Source: Pseudanabaena sp. FACHB-1998
GTDB taxonomy: Bacteria; Cyanobacteriota; Cyanobacteriia; Pseudanabaenales; Pseudanabaenaceae
DNA: 64,000 bases
Reading direction: 5' to 3'
NCBI RefSeq assembly: GCF_014696355.1
Contig: NZ_JACJQA010000039.1
Span: forward strand, 1 to 64,000
A program made the translations under genes and the position numbers. The notes under the pieces are model-generated. The model was not told where the DNA came from, made no database searches, and was given only the letters and a program-made list of their open reading frames with translations. Within the stretch, counting starts at the first letter, position 1, and the number at the start of each line of letters is the position of its first letter. Positions 12,072-20,641 of the stretch are shown here, in pieces.

Positions 12072-14921
12072 TTATTGAGATAGAAGTTTTGCGTCGATCG
12101 CTTTGGTAAGGCGATCGCTAGCTTCTTCTAGATGGGCTTTGGTATAGGTGTCGAGCTTATCGCCGCGATCGCGTAAAACATTGGCAAGGCGATCGCGGAG
12201 TTGGCGCAATTGATACCAAGCGAGAGTTCGCGCATCTTCGGGCGGATTGCTAGTTTGAATACCCACAATCAAATCAAGAAAGTTATCGATTTTGTCAAAG
12301 GATAGGCGATTGCGTAAAGCGAGATTGACTAATAGATTCATGTGTTGGCGTTGGAGCGATCGGCGCAAACTCGAAATTTGCGTCATGTCATTAGTGGGGG
12401 TGAGAACTTCTGACCAAATACTTTGCTGCAAAGTATCAAATAGTTCAGGCAGGGTGAGAGCTTCACCCGCATTAGTTTTTAACTCGGTATCGCGCAATCT
12501 TTGCAGGCGATCGGAAGAAAGCAAATCGCTCAATACTAAAGTTTGCAAAGACAAAATTCGTTCCAGAATGGGATAGTCGAGAGAAGAAAACTGTGGCGAA
12601 GTTCCCCAGTGATACCATCGGGAAGGCGCAAGTTTATTCAACAAATTGGGTGAGAAGTTGAAAGCATCCGCCGCAAATAAATTCCGTTGAATAGATGCTA
12701 GGGCTTCTCTTTGCTTAGTAACTGGAATTGGCTCAAAGGGCAACCTTCCGACTGCATCACCAGATCGATAACGATTAAAGGATTGCCCACCAACATAGGG
12801 AACTAAGGCGAATAGATTGTTAGCATAGTAATTAAAGACTTGATTGAAAGCAATTTTAGTATCATTAAAGCTTGCGCCTTTTCCGGGAAAACGCTTTTCG
12901 ATGCGATTCCACATGACACGGGCATTATCAAACTGCCATTGCGTATAGGTAACTAAATCATTGCTCAAATCATAGGATTGGGTCAGCGGATCGAGTCCTG
13001 CGGCAGCATCTTCATCGGGAGCATAGGCTAACTCTGGCTGGGCGGCGAGGCTGGTGATTTTGCCTAATTCCTTCAGTTCGTCAGAGGGAATGATCGCATT
13101 AATGGGAGTATATCCATAGGCGATCGCCCATTCATCATAGGCTCCAATTCTACTGGCAAAGAAATCTCCTTGCTTAGTTCCCTGTGGAGCTAAATTCACA
13201 GCGTTGTAGTCCATTACCGAACCTGCTAAACCACGCTTACTGGTAACTTCAGGATTATTTAATTCCTCAGGAGCAAGCATGGCACTACCATGAAAGTTAT
13301 GCCGTAAGCCAAGGGTATGCCCGACCTCATGGGCGGCTAGTTCACGCACAAATTGATTAATGTAATCTTTCATGCGATCGCTACTAGGCAGTACATTCTG
13401 CAAGAGTGATAAAGACATCGCACCTAATTTGAACTGTTCCATTGCCTCCATGCCATAACAGAGATCATTGGCACTAGACATAAATAGATTGCTATTACTT
13501 TGATTGCTTTCTAAATTCCGACCTTGATTTTTTAGCAAAGAGAGTTTATCCAGCTTGAGGCGACGAGCATCCATGCCATAGTTGCATAGATTTGGATTAC
13601 CCGTTAAACGTGCTAGAAATGGAATATTTTGCCAATTATTTTGCTGACCAACATTTTCATAGTTCTGTCTAATGGCTCGAATTAAGCTGCTGTCAATAAT
13701 AATATCCGCATCAAGAATTTGACCAGTTAAGGGATTGACTCGCGAAGGACCCATCGCAAAGAAGCCGTCAATGGAGTTAAACCAGCGAATCGTGTTGTAG
13801 CGAATATCCGCAGGGTCCCAATTAGCGCGATCGGGCATCTGTTTAACCACAATTGCGTTTTTAAAGCCGATCTTCTCAAAAGCTCTATTCCACATTAAAG
13901 TCCCTTCTCGAATTGCATCACGATATTCTAAGGGAACGGTATTTTCAATCCAAAAAGTGATGGGTTGCTTCGGTGGCGAGATTGACTCACTAGGATTCTT
14001 TTTCTCTAGTTGCCAACGATTGATATAGCGCACAAAGGGAACCTTACCAGAATTTTTAGATAAATCCTGATAAGCGGTGACGAAGTAGCCAACCCGCTCA
14101 TCGGCGTAGCGAGGTCGATAACCATTTTGGGTTGGTAGTTGCGAAAAACTGTAGCGAACCTTTAAGGTAAATGCATTGCTGTCGGGCAGACTATTTAAAT
14201 CAGGAGCATTAAATTCGCTTCGAGGCGATAGATTTCCCATAAATCCAAACACGGATTCTAATTCGATATTTTGAGGAAATACTTGAGCTTTGTTGAGATA
14301 GGATTTAGTGGGATCAAGCATAAAACTGCCTCCCAATCTATTTGCTAAGGTGCGATTCAAGTTGGGTAATGCATCGCTGACGACCAGAGGTTCTAAATCT
14401 ATTAGAAAAGCTTTGGTTTTGGGATGGATGCTCCGAATTGGTAATGATAATAAAATCGAGTCGCTAAAGGATTGTTTGAGCGATCGCTCCTGTGGATCTC
14501 CTAACTGAGTGCGAAAGTTGGTGTTAGGCAGGACAAATTGTAAATTGTTGTTTAAGCGCCGCAAATTAAAAATAAGATCGCGCAGAGGAATGCCCCGATA
14601 AAGCCCTCTTTCGCCAATCCCTGATTCTAAGGTCATTACCGCCAGAAAATTGCGATCGAGTTGCTCAGGCTTAATTTCGGCTAAGTATTTACCTGTTTCT
14701 TTGTGACGATAAATGGTAAATAGTCCTGTTAACTTTTCATGATTTTTAACAGCTTCATCAAAGCTTTGAAGTTCACCTTTTTCTGGGTTGCTGGGCGTGC
14801 TGATTAGGGGGGCTGGTGGAATTTGAGCCGCTAGGGGAGAGAGTCTTTCGATAAATGGATGGGAAATAAGGACTAGGAAAAAACTGAAGCAAATTGCTAT
14901 CCAAAATCGAAATCTCTTCAT
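12072..14921 (-). CDS. Secreted zinc metalloprotease, DUF5117/DUF5118 type
   Basis: This is a 949-residue protein. The N-terminal hydrophobic segment (FWIAICFSFFLVLISHPFIERLSPLAAQ) is a signal peptide. The region to ~residue 330 fits the DUF5118/DUF5117 N-terminal part (FTIYRHKETGKYLAEIKPEQLDRNFLAVMTLESGIGERGLYRGIPLRD). The extended zinc site HEVGHTLGLRHNFHGS starts at H531, with catalytic E532 and the third ligand in the same motif, as in gluzincin/metzincin-like enzymes. The metzincin-type methionine turn may be GSVMDYN. Substrates are unknown. It is the first gene of a unit with DUF3326. Confidence 0.9.
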   Translation of the reverse strand: MKRFRFWIAICFSFFLVLISHPFIERLSPLAAQIPPAPLISTPSNPEKGELQSFDEAVKNHEKLTGLFTIYRHKETGKYLAEIKPEQLDRNFLAVMTLESGIGERGLYRGIPLRDLIFNLRRLNNNLQFVLPNTNFRTQLGDPQERSLKQSFSDSILLSLPIRSIHPKTKAFLIDLEPLVVSDALPNLNRTLANRLGGSFMLDPTKSYLNKAQVFPQNIELESVFGFMGNLSPRSEFNAPDLNSLPDSNAFTLKVRYSFSQLPTQNGYRPRYADERVGYFVTAYQDLSKNSGKVPFVRYINRWQLEKKNPSESISPPKQPITFWIENTVPLEYRDAIREGTLMWNRAFEKIGFKNAIVVKQMPDRANWDPADIRYNTIRWFNSIDGFFAMGPSRVNPLTGQILDADIIIDSSLIRAIRQNYENVGQQNNWQNIPFLARLTGNPNLCNYGMDARRLKLDKLSLLKNQGRNLESNQSNSNLFMSSANDLCYGMEAMEQFKLGAMSLSLLQNVLPSSDRMKDYINQFVRELAAHEVGHTLGLRHNFHGSAMLAPEELNNPEVTSKRGLAGSVMDYNAVNLAPQGTKQGDFFASRIGAYDEWAIAYGYTPINAIIPSDELKELGKITSLAAQPELAYAPDEDAAAGLDPLTQSYDLSNDLVTYTQWQFDNARVMWNRIEKRFPGKGASFNDTKIAFNQVFNYYANNLFALVPYVGGQSFNRYRSGDAVGRLPFEPIPVTKQREALASIQRNLFAADAFNFSPNLLNKLAPSRWYHWGTSPQFSSLDYPILERILSLQTLVLSDLLSSDRLQRLRDTELKTNAGEALTLPELFDTLQQSIWSEVLTPTNDMTQISSLRRSLQRQHMNLLVNLALRNRLSFDKIDNFLDLIVGIQTSNPPEDARTLAWYQLRQLRDRLANVLRDRGDKLDTYTKAHLEEASDRLTKAIDAKLLSQ

Positions 14922-15013
14922 TACTGCGCCCGCAATATATGTTTAGTTAAAACAGATTAACTATATTAGTTGCACTTGCGGTAAATGGGATTAATTATTT
15001 ATAGATTTTTATA

Positions 15014-15127
15014 TATAGCTGTAGACACTTGCATTAGGACAAATCAAAACCCGAAGACGAGTTGCGGCGTGAAGCGCCGCAACTCGTCTTCGGGTTTTGT
15101 GATCTAACCAAAATGGCAACAGCTATA
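15014..15127. repeat. MITE-like palindromic element, family B (copy 3)
   Basis: The ends are TATAGCTGT and ACAGCTATA. The core hairpin 15046-15098 has arms AAAACCCGAAGACGAGTTGC and its complement. It separates two genes of the same orientation. Confidence 0.75.
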
Positions 15128-15152
15128 AATTAGAGCGATCGCTCTAATTTGT

Positions 15153-15923
15153 TTAACAAAATAAAAGTTCGTCGGTATGGTCGAAGCTATCTTGATTAGT
15201 TGGCGCAAAGGGCGCACCATAGGCTAGCTGAATATTTTTATTGGTCAAAACCTGTCGCGGTGTGCCACTGGCGACTAACTGGCGATTGAGGAGCAATAAT
15301 TGATCATAGCGATCAAGGGGGCTTCCCCATTCATGGCAACTAATTAATAACGTTTTACCTTCTTGCTTCAGCTCGCTATAAATTTGCCACATCAAAGCTT
15401 CAGTCTTTTTGTCAACTGCCGTCAAAGGCTCATCTAGCAATAAAATTTCCGCCTGTTGTGCTAAAGCTCTCGCCAGAAATACACGCTGTTGCTGTCCACC
15501 TGAGAGATTTTTGATCGGGCGATCGCGAAGTTCATACAGTTCAACCCGCTCTAGAGCTTGGCGGACAATTTCCTTAGATTGACGGCTGACTTTGCCAAAC
15601 CAGCCGCTATGCTGAGTCCGTGCCATCATCACCACGTTCCACACGGTCACGGGATAGTCCCAATCAATTTGCGATCGCTGTGGTAAATAAGCAACTTTAT
15701 GTCGTTGTTTTTTTAAAGGTTGTCCATCAAAAAAAATTTGACCACTTTGGGCGGGAATCAATTCGAGCATAGCTTTGAGTAATGTGCTTTTGCCTGCGCC
15801 ATTAGCCCCGATCAATCCCACTAATGAACCAGAACTCAGGCTAAAGGAAATATTCGACAAAGCGATAATTTCCCGATAGCTCACTGATAGGTTTTGCACT
15901 TCAAGCATTTGCGCTTTAAGCAT
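15153..15923 (-). CDS. ABC transporter ATP-binding protein, metal (Zn/Mn) type
   Basis: This is a 256-residue ATPase with Walker A GANGAGKST, Q-loop LPQRSQ, signature LSGGQQQR, Walker B ILLLDEP and switch CHEW. The sequence style (VAYLPQRSQIDWDYPVTVWNVVMMAR) is that of the ZnuC/MntB group, which energises uptake of zinc or manganese together with a membrane permease and a periplasmic binding protein. Neither partner is adjacent, so this ATPase is an orphan here. An ATG at 15908 (MLEVQNLS) is an alternative start. A Fur/Zur-like box lies 16 bp upstream of the start, supporting metal regulation. Confidence 0.9.
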   Translation of the reverse strand: MLKAQMLEVQNLSVSYREIIALSNISFSLSSGSLVGLIGANGAGKSTLLKAMLELIPAQSGQIFFDGQPLKKQRHKVAYLPQRSQIDWDYPVTVWNVVMMARTQHSGWFGKVSRQSKEIVRQALERVELYELRDRPIKNLSGGQQQRVFLARALAQQAEILLLDEPLTAVDKKTEALMWQIYSELKQEGKTLLISCHEWGSPLDRYDQLLLLNRQLVASGTPRQVLTNKNIQLAYGAPFAPTNQDSFDHTDELLFC

Positions 15924-15938
15924 AAGCTGCTCAAAAAA

Positions 15939-15953
15939 TGATAATCGTTTTCA
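15939..15953 (-). promoter_or_regulatory. Fur/Zur-like box upstream of the metal ABC ATPase
   Basis: TGATAATCGTTTTCA matches the palindromic Fur-family consensus TGATAATNATTATCA at all but two positions. It lies 16 bp before the ABC ATPase start, where repressor binding would block transcription. Which family member binds (Zur or Fur) cannot be decided by eye. Confidence 0.6.
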
Positions 15954-16177
15954 AAATTATACTCACAAACTTAGTGATTCGTGCAAAAAAAGTAGTATTT
16001 CAAATTTACTGTCTCAAGAATTTATTAAACATAGCAACCCAAAACTAGCTATTTCTCCTGTTTTATGACTATTGTCTGATTTACAGAAATCTAAAACTTT
16101 ACTCTTAAGCCACTTATGACTACATGCTCAGGCTTCCCCATAAAGAATTTACAAAATCAGAAGCCGATGCCTATATA

Positions 16178-17110
16178 TTAAGATTTTTGAGTTTTGATTT
16201 TATTAACACAGTAAAGACAAAAAAAACCTATATCTATAACTTCTCGTTTAAGAGTAGGAAATAACAAATAGTCTGGAAGAAAATTTTCTCCAATAAAATT
16301 ATTACAATTGCGACAAGTGTTAGCTAAGTATGTATTGTTTATGAATTGGCTGTATTGCTTGTTAAAAAAGCACCCATGTTCATTTGCAGTTTGGATATCT
16401 TCAGAAGATAAAATATCCAAATCAATTTGAATATCAGCTATAACAAGAGCAACTTTCATCTGTGAGTGACATTTCCAGCATGATGAATCGACAATGATTA
16501 ATTGCTTCTTTTGCATATAGTGACCACATTTTGAGCATTTTGGATTAGTGCATAAATCAATACTGTCAGGTCTCAGGGATTCATAATTTAGACGATCTAC
16601 ATCTTGATCAGCTTTCAAGATGTATAAAATTGGAATAACTTTGTTGTTTCTATAGTATTCAATTGCTGACTGTGAAGGCTTATGAGTTACAACTACCTCA
16701 ATTACAGCAATTGCTTTCCCGTTTTTATCCAATAGTGCAATATCAGGGCGGCAGACTCCTAAATCATGCTCTAGCCTAACCATTGTTGCTTTCTTCAATA
16801 GGTTCCCTTTGTGTACATCATTACAAATATTACATTTCCAATGAATATTTAAAGGTAGATTTTGATCTAGATGATATTGAATTTTATTGTGCAGTAGAGT
16901 CTTAAAACTGTAATGCAAAGCTGATTCTGGTGTGCAATTAGGGCTAACAGACTTATGTGCAAAATGTGGACGCTTCTTTAATCCTTTGCGAAGAATAAAG
17001 GGTTGTTTGCAGTCTGGGCAATAATATGAGCTATCTTTATCAGCATTTTTTGCCTTGATCAAATCCTTTAGTGGTGTCTCCCCAATAGAGTAAAGAATCT
17101 CATTAGCCAT
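16178..17110 (-). CDS. CoiA-like zinc-ribbon protein with PD-(D/E)XK-type nuclease segment
   Basis: I start at the ATG at 17110 (MANEILYSIG), giving 310 residues. The longer frame adds 30 hydrophobic residues that look like untranslated leader. The N-terminal zinc-binding segment (YYCPDCKQPFILRKGLKKRPHFAHK) is the CoiA-type 'CxxC...HFAH' motif. The middle segment VCRPDIALLDKNGKAIAVIEVVVTHKP carries D...IEV, the core of a PD-(D/E)XK nuclease. Further CxxC pairs follow (CNIC, CSKC, CWKC, CRNC, CLYC). CoiA-type proteins are linked to DNA processing in competence. Here the gene is isolated and AT-rich compared with its neighbours, suggesting transfer. Confidence 0.65.
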   Translation of the reverse strand: MANEILYSIGETPLKDLIKAKNADKDSSYYCPDCKQPFILRKGLKKRPHFAHKSVSPNCTPESALHYSFKTLLHNKIQYHLDQNLPLNIHWKCNICNDVHKGNLLKKATMVRLEHDLGVCRPDIALLDKNGKAIAVIEVVVTHKPSQSAIEYYRNNKVIPILYILKADQDVDRLNYESLRPDSIDLCTNPKCSKCGHYMQKKQLIIVDSSCWKCHSQMKVALVIADIQIDLDILSSEDIQTANEHGCFFNKQYSQFINNTYLANTCRNCNNFIGENFLPDYLLFPTLKREVIDIGFFCLYCVNKIKTQKS

Positions 17111-17271
17111 AGCAATAAATATAAAAGTAATGATTAAATAATAGCTTTTCAGTGCTTGTAGAGAGATTAGGAAAAATGCTTTAGAAACACAAAAACCCAA
17201 AGAACTAAACTAGCGTCAATCATTGCCGTTCATCTTTGGGTTTATATATTTTAGTAAAAGTAGCAAAGCTA

Positions 17272-17589
17272 CTACGAATCTCTAGTTGCTTTTACAGCGT
17301 AATAGCCGAGCAATGTCGCGATGGTGAAACCTGTGAAAAATAGCGCAAACAGGACACTAATACCGCCTGTAATGCCTACTTGAGCGAGAATACCTTTACC
17401 AGTAATCACTTCATTAGCAAAACCAGCAACTAAACCGATCATTGCCATGCGTCCGTTCCATGTTTCGGCAAAGTTACTAAAACCAAATACGCCTGCCCCT
17501 GTAGGATTTACATTAAGACCGACGGTTTTGTTAACTGTTGGAGAACTGTTGTTGTCGCTTGCTGGGGTCTTGGTTGGTGTAGATACCAT
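17272..17589 (-). CDS. High-light-inducible protein (Hlip, CAB/ELIP family)
   Basis: This is a 105-residue protein. A Ser/Thr/Asn-rich N-terminus of ~38 residues precedes the diagnostic chlorophyll-binding helix FAETWNGRMAMIGLVAGFANE, which contains the E-x2-N-G-R-x-A-M-x-G motif. A second hydrophobic stretch (ISVLFALFFTGFTIATLLGYYAV) follows, so two membrane segments are likely. That is longer than single-helix Hlips. Such proteins bind chlorophyll and carotenoid in thylakoids and protect photosystem assembly under excess light. An HLR1-type RpaB box precedes the gene. Confidence 0.93.
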   Translation of the reverse strand: MVSTPTKTPASDNNSSPTVNKTVGLNVNPTGAGVFGFSNFAETWNGRMAMIGLVAGFANEVITGKGILAQVGITGGISVLFALFFTGFTIATLLGYYAVKATRDS

Positions 17590-17642
17590 GATTAATTAAT
17601 TTCCTACAGAAGTTTTATATTAATTAAATAAACTTTACATTT

Positions 17643-17660
17643 AGTGTAAACAAATGTAAA
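17643..17660 (-). promoter_or_regulatory. HLR1 (RpaB) box upstream of the Hlip gene
   Basis: On the minus strand the site reads TTTACATTTGTTTACACT: two 8-bp direct repeats of the (G/T)TTACA(T/A)(T/A) type separated by 2 bp, with one mismatch. HLR1 is the known binding element of the response regulator RpaB in promoters of high-light-inducible genes. It lies 54-71 bp before the Hlip start, in the divergent region shared with the kinase gene. Confidence 0.75.
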
Positions 17661-17675
17661 TCTATCGTCAGAAAT

Positions 17676-19109
17676 ATGCCCTACTGCCTTAACCCCCAAT
17701 GTCAAAAGCCAAACAATCCCGAAACGGGTCGATTTTGCATGAATTGTGGAAAAAATTTGCAGCTTAAAGGGTTATATGAGGCGATCGCTTTAATTGGACA
17801 GGGAGGCATGGGACGCACTTTTCGGGGGAGAGATTTGGGGCGATTGGGGCAACCCTGTGCAATTAAGCAGTTTTTACCGCAGTTTGCCGATTCTCAATTA
17901 CCAGACTCTAAGTTAATGACCAAAGCGATCGCCCTATTTGAGAGCGAAGCTAATCAACTTAAAGAACTGGGTTCTCATCCTCAAATTCCTGAATTGATTG
18001 CCTACTTTGAAGAAGATGGTTGTTGGTATTTAGTTCAAGAGTTAATAGAAGGCGAAAATCTCTACAATGAACTGCAACGCCAAGGTGTATTCAGTGAAGC
18101 AAAAATCTATCAGTTACTAGCTGAGATTTTGCCTGTGCTTCAGTTTATTCACGATCGCCAAGTTATTCATCGGGATATTAAGCCAGATAATATTATTAGA
18201 AAAAAAGGAAAAAGGAAAAAGGGAAAGATGAGTTTAGTATTGGTGGATTTTGGGGCGGCGAAAGTTTTTAAAAGTAATACGGCAAGAACAGGAACTTTAA
18301 TTGGGAGTGCGGAATATATTGCACCCGAACAAACACGCGGCAAGGCAGTAATTCAGAGCGATCTGTATAGTTTGGGTGTGACTTGTATTCATTTACTAAC
18401 AGGTATCTCTCCCTTTGATTTGTACGATGATGCTAGCGATCGCTGGATTTGGCGAGAGAAGTTACCTAATGCCATATCTACGCAATTAGCAAAGATGGTA
18501 GATCAGCTTTTGGCTAAGGCGATCGTCAATCGCTATCAATCGGCTGAAGAAGTTTTAAAGGATTTACAGCCTCTTAAAATTACAAATATTACCAGTTCTG
18601 CAAACATGGCTTTACGCTCTAAGGGATTGCGAGAACTTAGAGAAGCTCTGAGTTTAGGACAATGGCAAGAAGGCGATCGCTTAACCAATCAAATCATTCT
18701 TGAACTTGCCAAAAAAACTCAAATATCGCAACTTACGACCGTAGATATTCAACAAATCCCCTGTGATCTTTGGCTAGAAATAGATCGCGCTTGGATGGAA
18801 GCTAGTAATGGTCATTTTGGTTGGACTTCCCAAAGGCAAATTTGGGACAGTTTAGGAGGGAAGTTAATTTATCGCGAAAATAATTATTGGGAATTTGCTG
18901 TTGTTTATGAGCGGTTTGCCGATCGCGTTGGTTGGCGCAAACCACGTTGGTTTAAGCTTGCTTTTTCGCCGAAAGTATGGCGCAAATATGAAAATCTAAC
19001 CTTTACGATCGCTTCTCCTCAAGGACATTTGCCGACCCTATTCTTTTGGGAAGGATTTAATTTAGTAGATGCAGTTTTCTATCGCTTAGAAATATGCCAA
19101 ACCTACTAA
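17676..19109 (+). CDS. Serine/threonine protein kinase with N-terminal zinc ribbon and C-terminal GUN4 domain
   Basis: This is a 477-residue protein. Residues 1-28 form a zinc ribbon (CLNPQCQKPNNPETGRFCMNCG). The kinase domain follows, with GQGGMG, AIKQF (catalytic lysine), HRDIKPDNI, DFGAAK and GSAEYIAPEQ all intact. It is interrupted by a basic stretch (KKGKRKKGKMS) after PDNI. From ~residue 315 the C-terminus carries a GUN4 domain (WLEIDRAWMEASNGHFGWTSQRQIWDSLGG). GUN4 binds porphyrins and activates Mg-chelatase, and cyanobacteria have several kinase-GUN4 fusions. A tetrapyrrole-sensing role is inference. It is divergent from the Hlip gene and shares a promoter region containing HLR1. Confidence 0.93.
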   Translation: MPYCLNPQCQKPNNPETGRFCMNCGKNLQLKGLYEAIALIGQGGMGRTFRGRDLGRLGQPCAIKQFLPQFADSQLPDSKLMTKAIALFESEANQLKELGSHPQIPELIAYFEEDGCWYLVQELIEGENLYNELQRQGVFSEAKIYQLLAEILPVLQFIHDRQVIHRDIKPDNIIRKKGKRKKGKMSLVLVDFGAAKVFKSNTARTGTLIGSAEYIAPEQTRGKAVIQSDLYSLGVTCIHLLTGISPFDLYDDASDRWIWREKLPNAISTQLAKMVDQLLAKAIVNRYQSAEEVLKDLQPLKITNITSSANMALRSKGLRELREALSLGQWQEGDRLTNQIILELAKKTQISQLTTVDIQQIPCDLWLEIDRAWMEASNGHFGWTSQRQIWDSLGGKLIYRENNYWEFAVVYERFADRVGWRKPRWFKLAFSPKVWRKYENLTFTIASPQGHLPTLFFWEGFNLVDAVFYRLEICQTY

Positions 19110-19159
19110 ATATGAAACGCTTTGCGTTTCATATTATTCATACAGACTATTTAGGGTTT

Positions 19160-19251
19160 GTGTAATACAGATAAATTTTGAAAAAGCTTGCGAAGCAAGC
19201 TTTTTCAAAATTTATCTGGGATTCGAGAAAGCGCAAAGCGCTGTATTAGAT
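19160..19251. repeat. Palindromic element between kinase and LivJ-type genes
   Basis: The inner hairpin 19168-19218 has arms CAGATAAATTTTGAAAAAGC and its complement around TTGCGAAGCAA. The outer parts TGTAATACAG and CTGTATTAGA form an imperfect terminal inverted repeat. A smaller hairpin (TGAAACGCTTTGCGTTTCA, about 19113-19131) precedes it and may be the kinase gene's terminator. Confidence 0.6.
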
Positions 19252-19300
19252 GATAAAACTATAAACTATTGAAAACTTGCTTTTTGAGGCTCATTGACTA

Positions 19301-20545
19301 ATGTTAAGACTAATACCAAAACCTATCAAAAATCTACTGGGCTATGCGATCGCAGCATTGATGACTTGCTTACTCGCAATAGCTTGTACCCCAACAAGTC
19401 CTACTTCTAATCCAACTACTCCCAATAGTCCTGCCACAGGAGGCAACCAAACCTCCATTCCCATCGGCATTGCCTTTGCCCAAACCAGCAACGTCGCGCT
19501 ACTCGGACAAGAAGGCGTTACAGGCGCAAAAATCGCGGAAGCTTATTTTAATAAGCAAAACGGAGTTAATGGCACACCCATCCGCCTTGTTTTACAAGAT
19601 ACCGCAGGGGATGAGCAAGGTGCAATTAACGCTTTTAATACTTTAATCTCTCAAGATAAAGTTGTTGGCATTGTGGGACCCACCCTTTCTCAACAAGCCT
19701 TTGGAGCAGATCCGATCGCTGAGCGTGCGGGTGTACCCGTGATCGCCGCCTCCAACACTGCTAAGGGCATTCCCCAACTTGGAAAATATATTTCGCGAGT
19801 ATCAGCTCCCGTAGCTGTAGTTGCTCCCAATGCGATCGAGGCAGCCTTAAAAATTAATCCGCAAATTAAAAAAGTAGCTGTTTTCTACGCTCAAAATGAT
19901 GCCTTCAACAAATCAGAAACAGGCACTTTCCAAGAGACAGTCAAACAAAAAGGTTTAGAACTCGCAACAGTACAAACTTTCCAAACAACGGATACAGATT
20001 TTCAATCTCAAGTTACTAATGCCATTAACGTTAAACCCGATCTAGTGATCATCTCAGGTTTATCGGCTGATGGAGGCAACCTTGTCAAACAGTTACGGGA
20101 ACTTGGTTACAAGGGTTTAATCATTGGAGGTAATGGACTAAATACTTCCAATCTTTTGCCAGTATGTAAGACTCTGTGTGATGGAATTATCATCGCGCAA
20201 GCCTACAGCCCTGAATTAAATAATCCAATTAATACTGAATTCCGTAAACTCTACAACGAGCAGAATAAGAAGGAACCACCTCAGTTCAGCGCTCAAGCCT
20301 TTACCGCCGTGCAAGTTTATGTTGAAGCATTGCGGACTCTAGATAAGCAAACTAAGCTCAGTACTTTGCAATTACCTGAACTGCGAACAAAGCTCAATGA
20401 AACTTTGCTAGCAGGTAAATACGAAACTCCCATTGGTGAAATTTCTTTCACCCCAGAAGGTGAAATCGTACAGAAGCAATTCTATGTTGCTCAAATCAAA
20501 ATGGCTCCCGATGGCAACAGTGGCAAATTTACATTTATTCAATAG
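19301..20545 (+). CDS. Branched-chain amino acid-type ABC transporter substrate-binding lipoprotein (LivJ-like)
   Basis: This is a 414-residue protein. A signal peptide ends in the lipobox LAIAC (lipidated C29), followed by a Pro/Thr/Ser-rich linker. The mature part is a type I periplasmic binding fold: IPIGIAFAQTSNVALLGQEGVTGAKIAEAYFNKQNGVNG, AFNTLISQDKVVGIVGPTLSQQAFGADPIAERAGVPVIAASNT and the DFQSQVTNAINVKPDLVIISG segment. It would capture branched-chain or other amino acids, or related ligands, outside the cell membrane. No permease or ATPase gene is adjacent, so partners must be elsewhere or it acts as a sensor. Confidence 0.92.
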   Translation: MLRLIPKPIKNLLGYAIAALMTCLLAIACTPTSPTSNPTTPNSPATGGNQTSIPIGIAFAQTSNVALLGQEGVTGAKIAEAYFNKQNGVNGTPIRLVLQDTAGDEQGAINAFNTLISQDKVVGIVGPTLSQQAFGADPIAERAGVPVIAASNTAKGIPQLGKYISRVSAPVAVVAPNAIEAALKINPQIKKVAVFYAQNDAFNKSETGTFQETVKQKGLELATVQTFQTTDTDFQSQVTNAINVKPDLVIISGLSADGGNLVKQLRELGYKGLIIGGNGLNTSNLLPVCKTLCDGIIIAQAYSPELNNPINTEFRKLYNEQNKKEPPQFSAQAFTAVQVYVEALRTLDKQTKLSTLQLPELRTKLNETLLAGKYETPIGEISFTPEGEIVQKQFYVAQIKMAPDGNSGKFTFIQ

Positions 20546-20581
20546 CTAGAAAACAAAAATAGCGGCGCAAAGCGCCGATAT

Positions 20582-20630
20582 AAATCCAAAGAGAAAGGCG
20601 GCGCAAAGCGCCGCCTTTCTCTTTGGATTT
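20582..20630. repeat. Perfect GC-rich palindrome
   Basis: The arms AAATCCAAAGAGAAAGGCGG and its complement surround a CGCAAAGCG loop. It lies between convergent genes (LivJ-like and hydrolase) and may serve as a terminator. A smaller GGCGCAAAGCGCC precedes it. Confidence 0.65.
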
Positions 20631-20641
20631 AAAGTTACAGA

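Noticed and set aside
16107-16263. Short plus-strand frame (MLRLPHKEFTKSEADAYILRF...) between the ABC ATPase and the CoiA-like gene
   Set aside because: It reads somewhat protein-like and could be a remnant, but it overlaps the CoiA-like gene end and has no clear start; unsupported.
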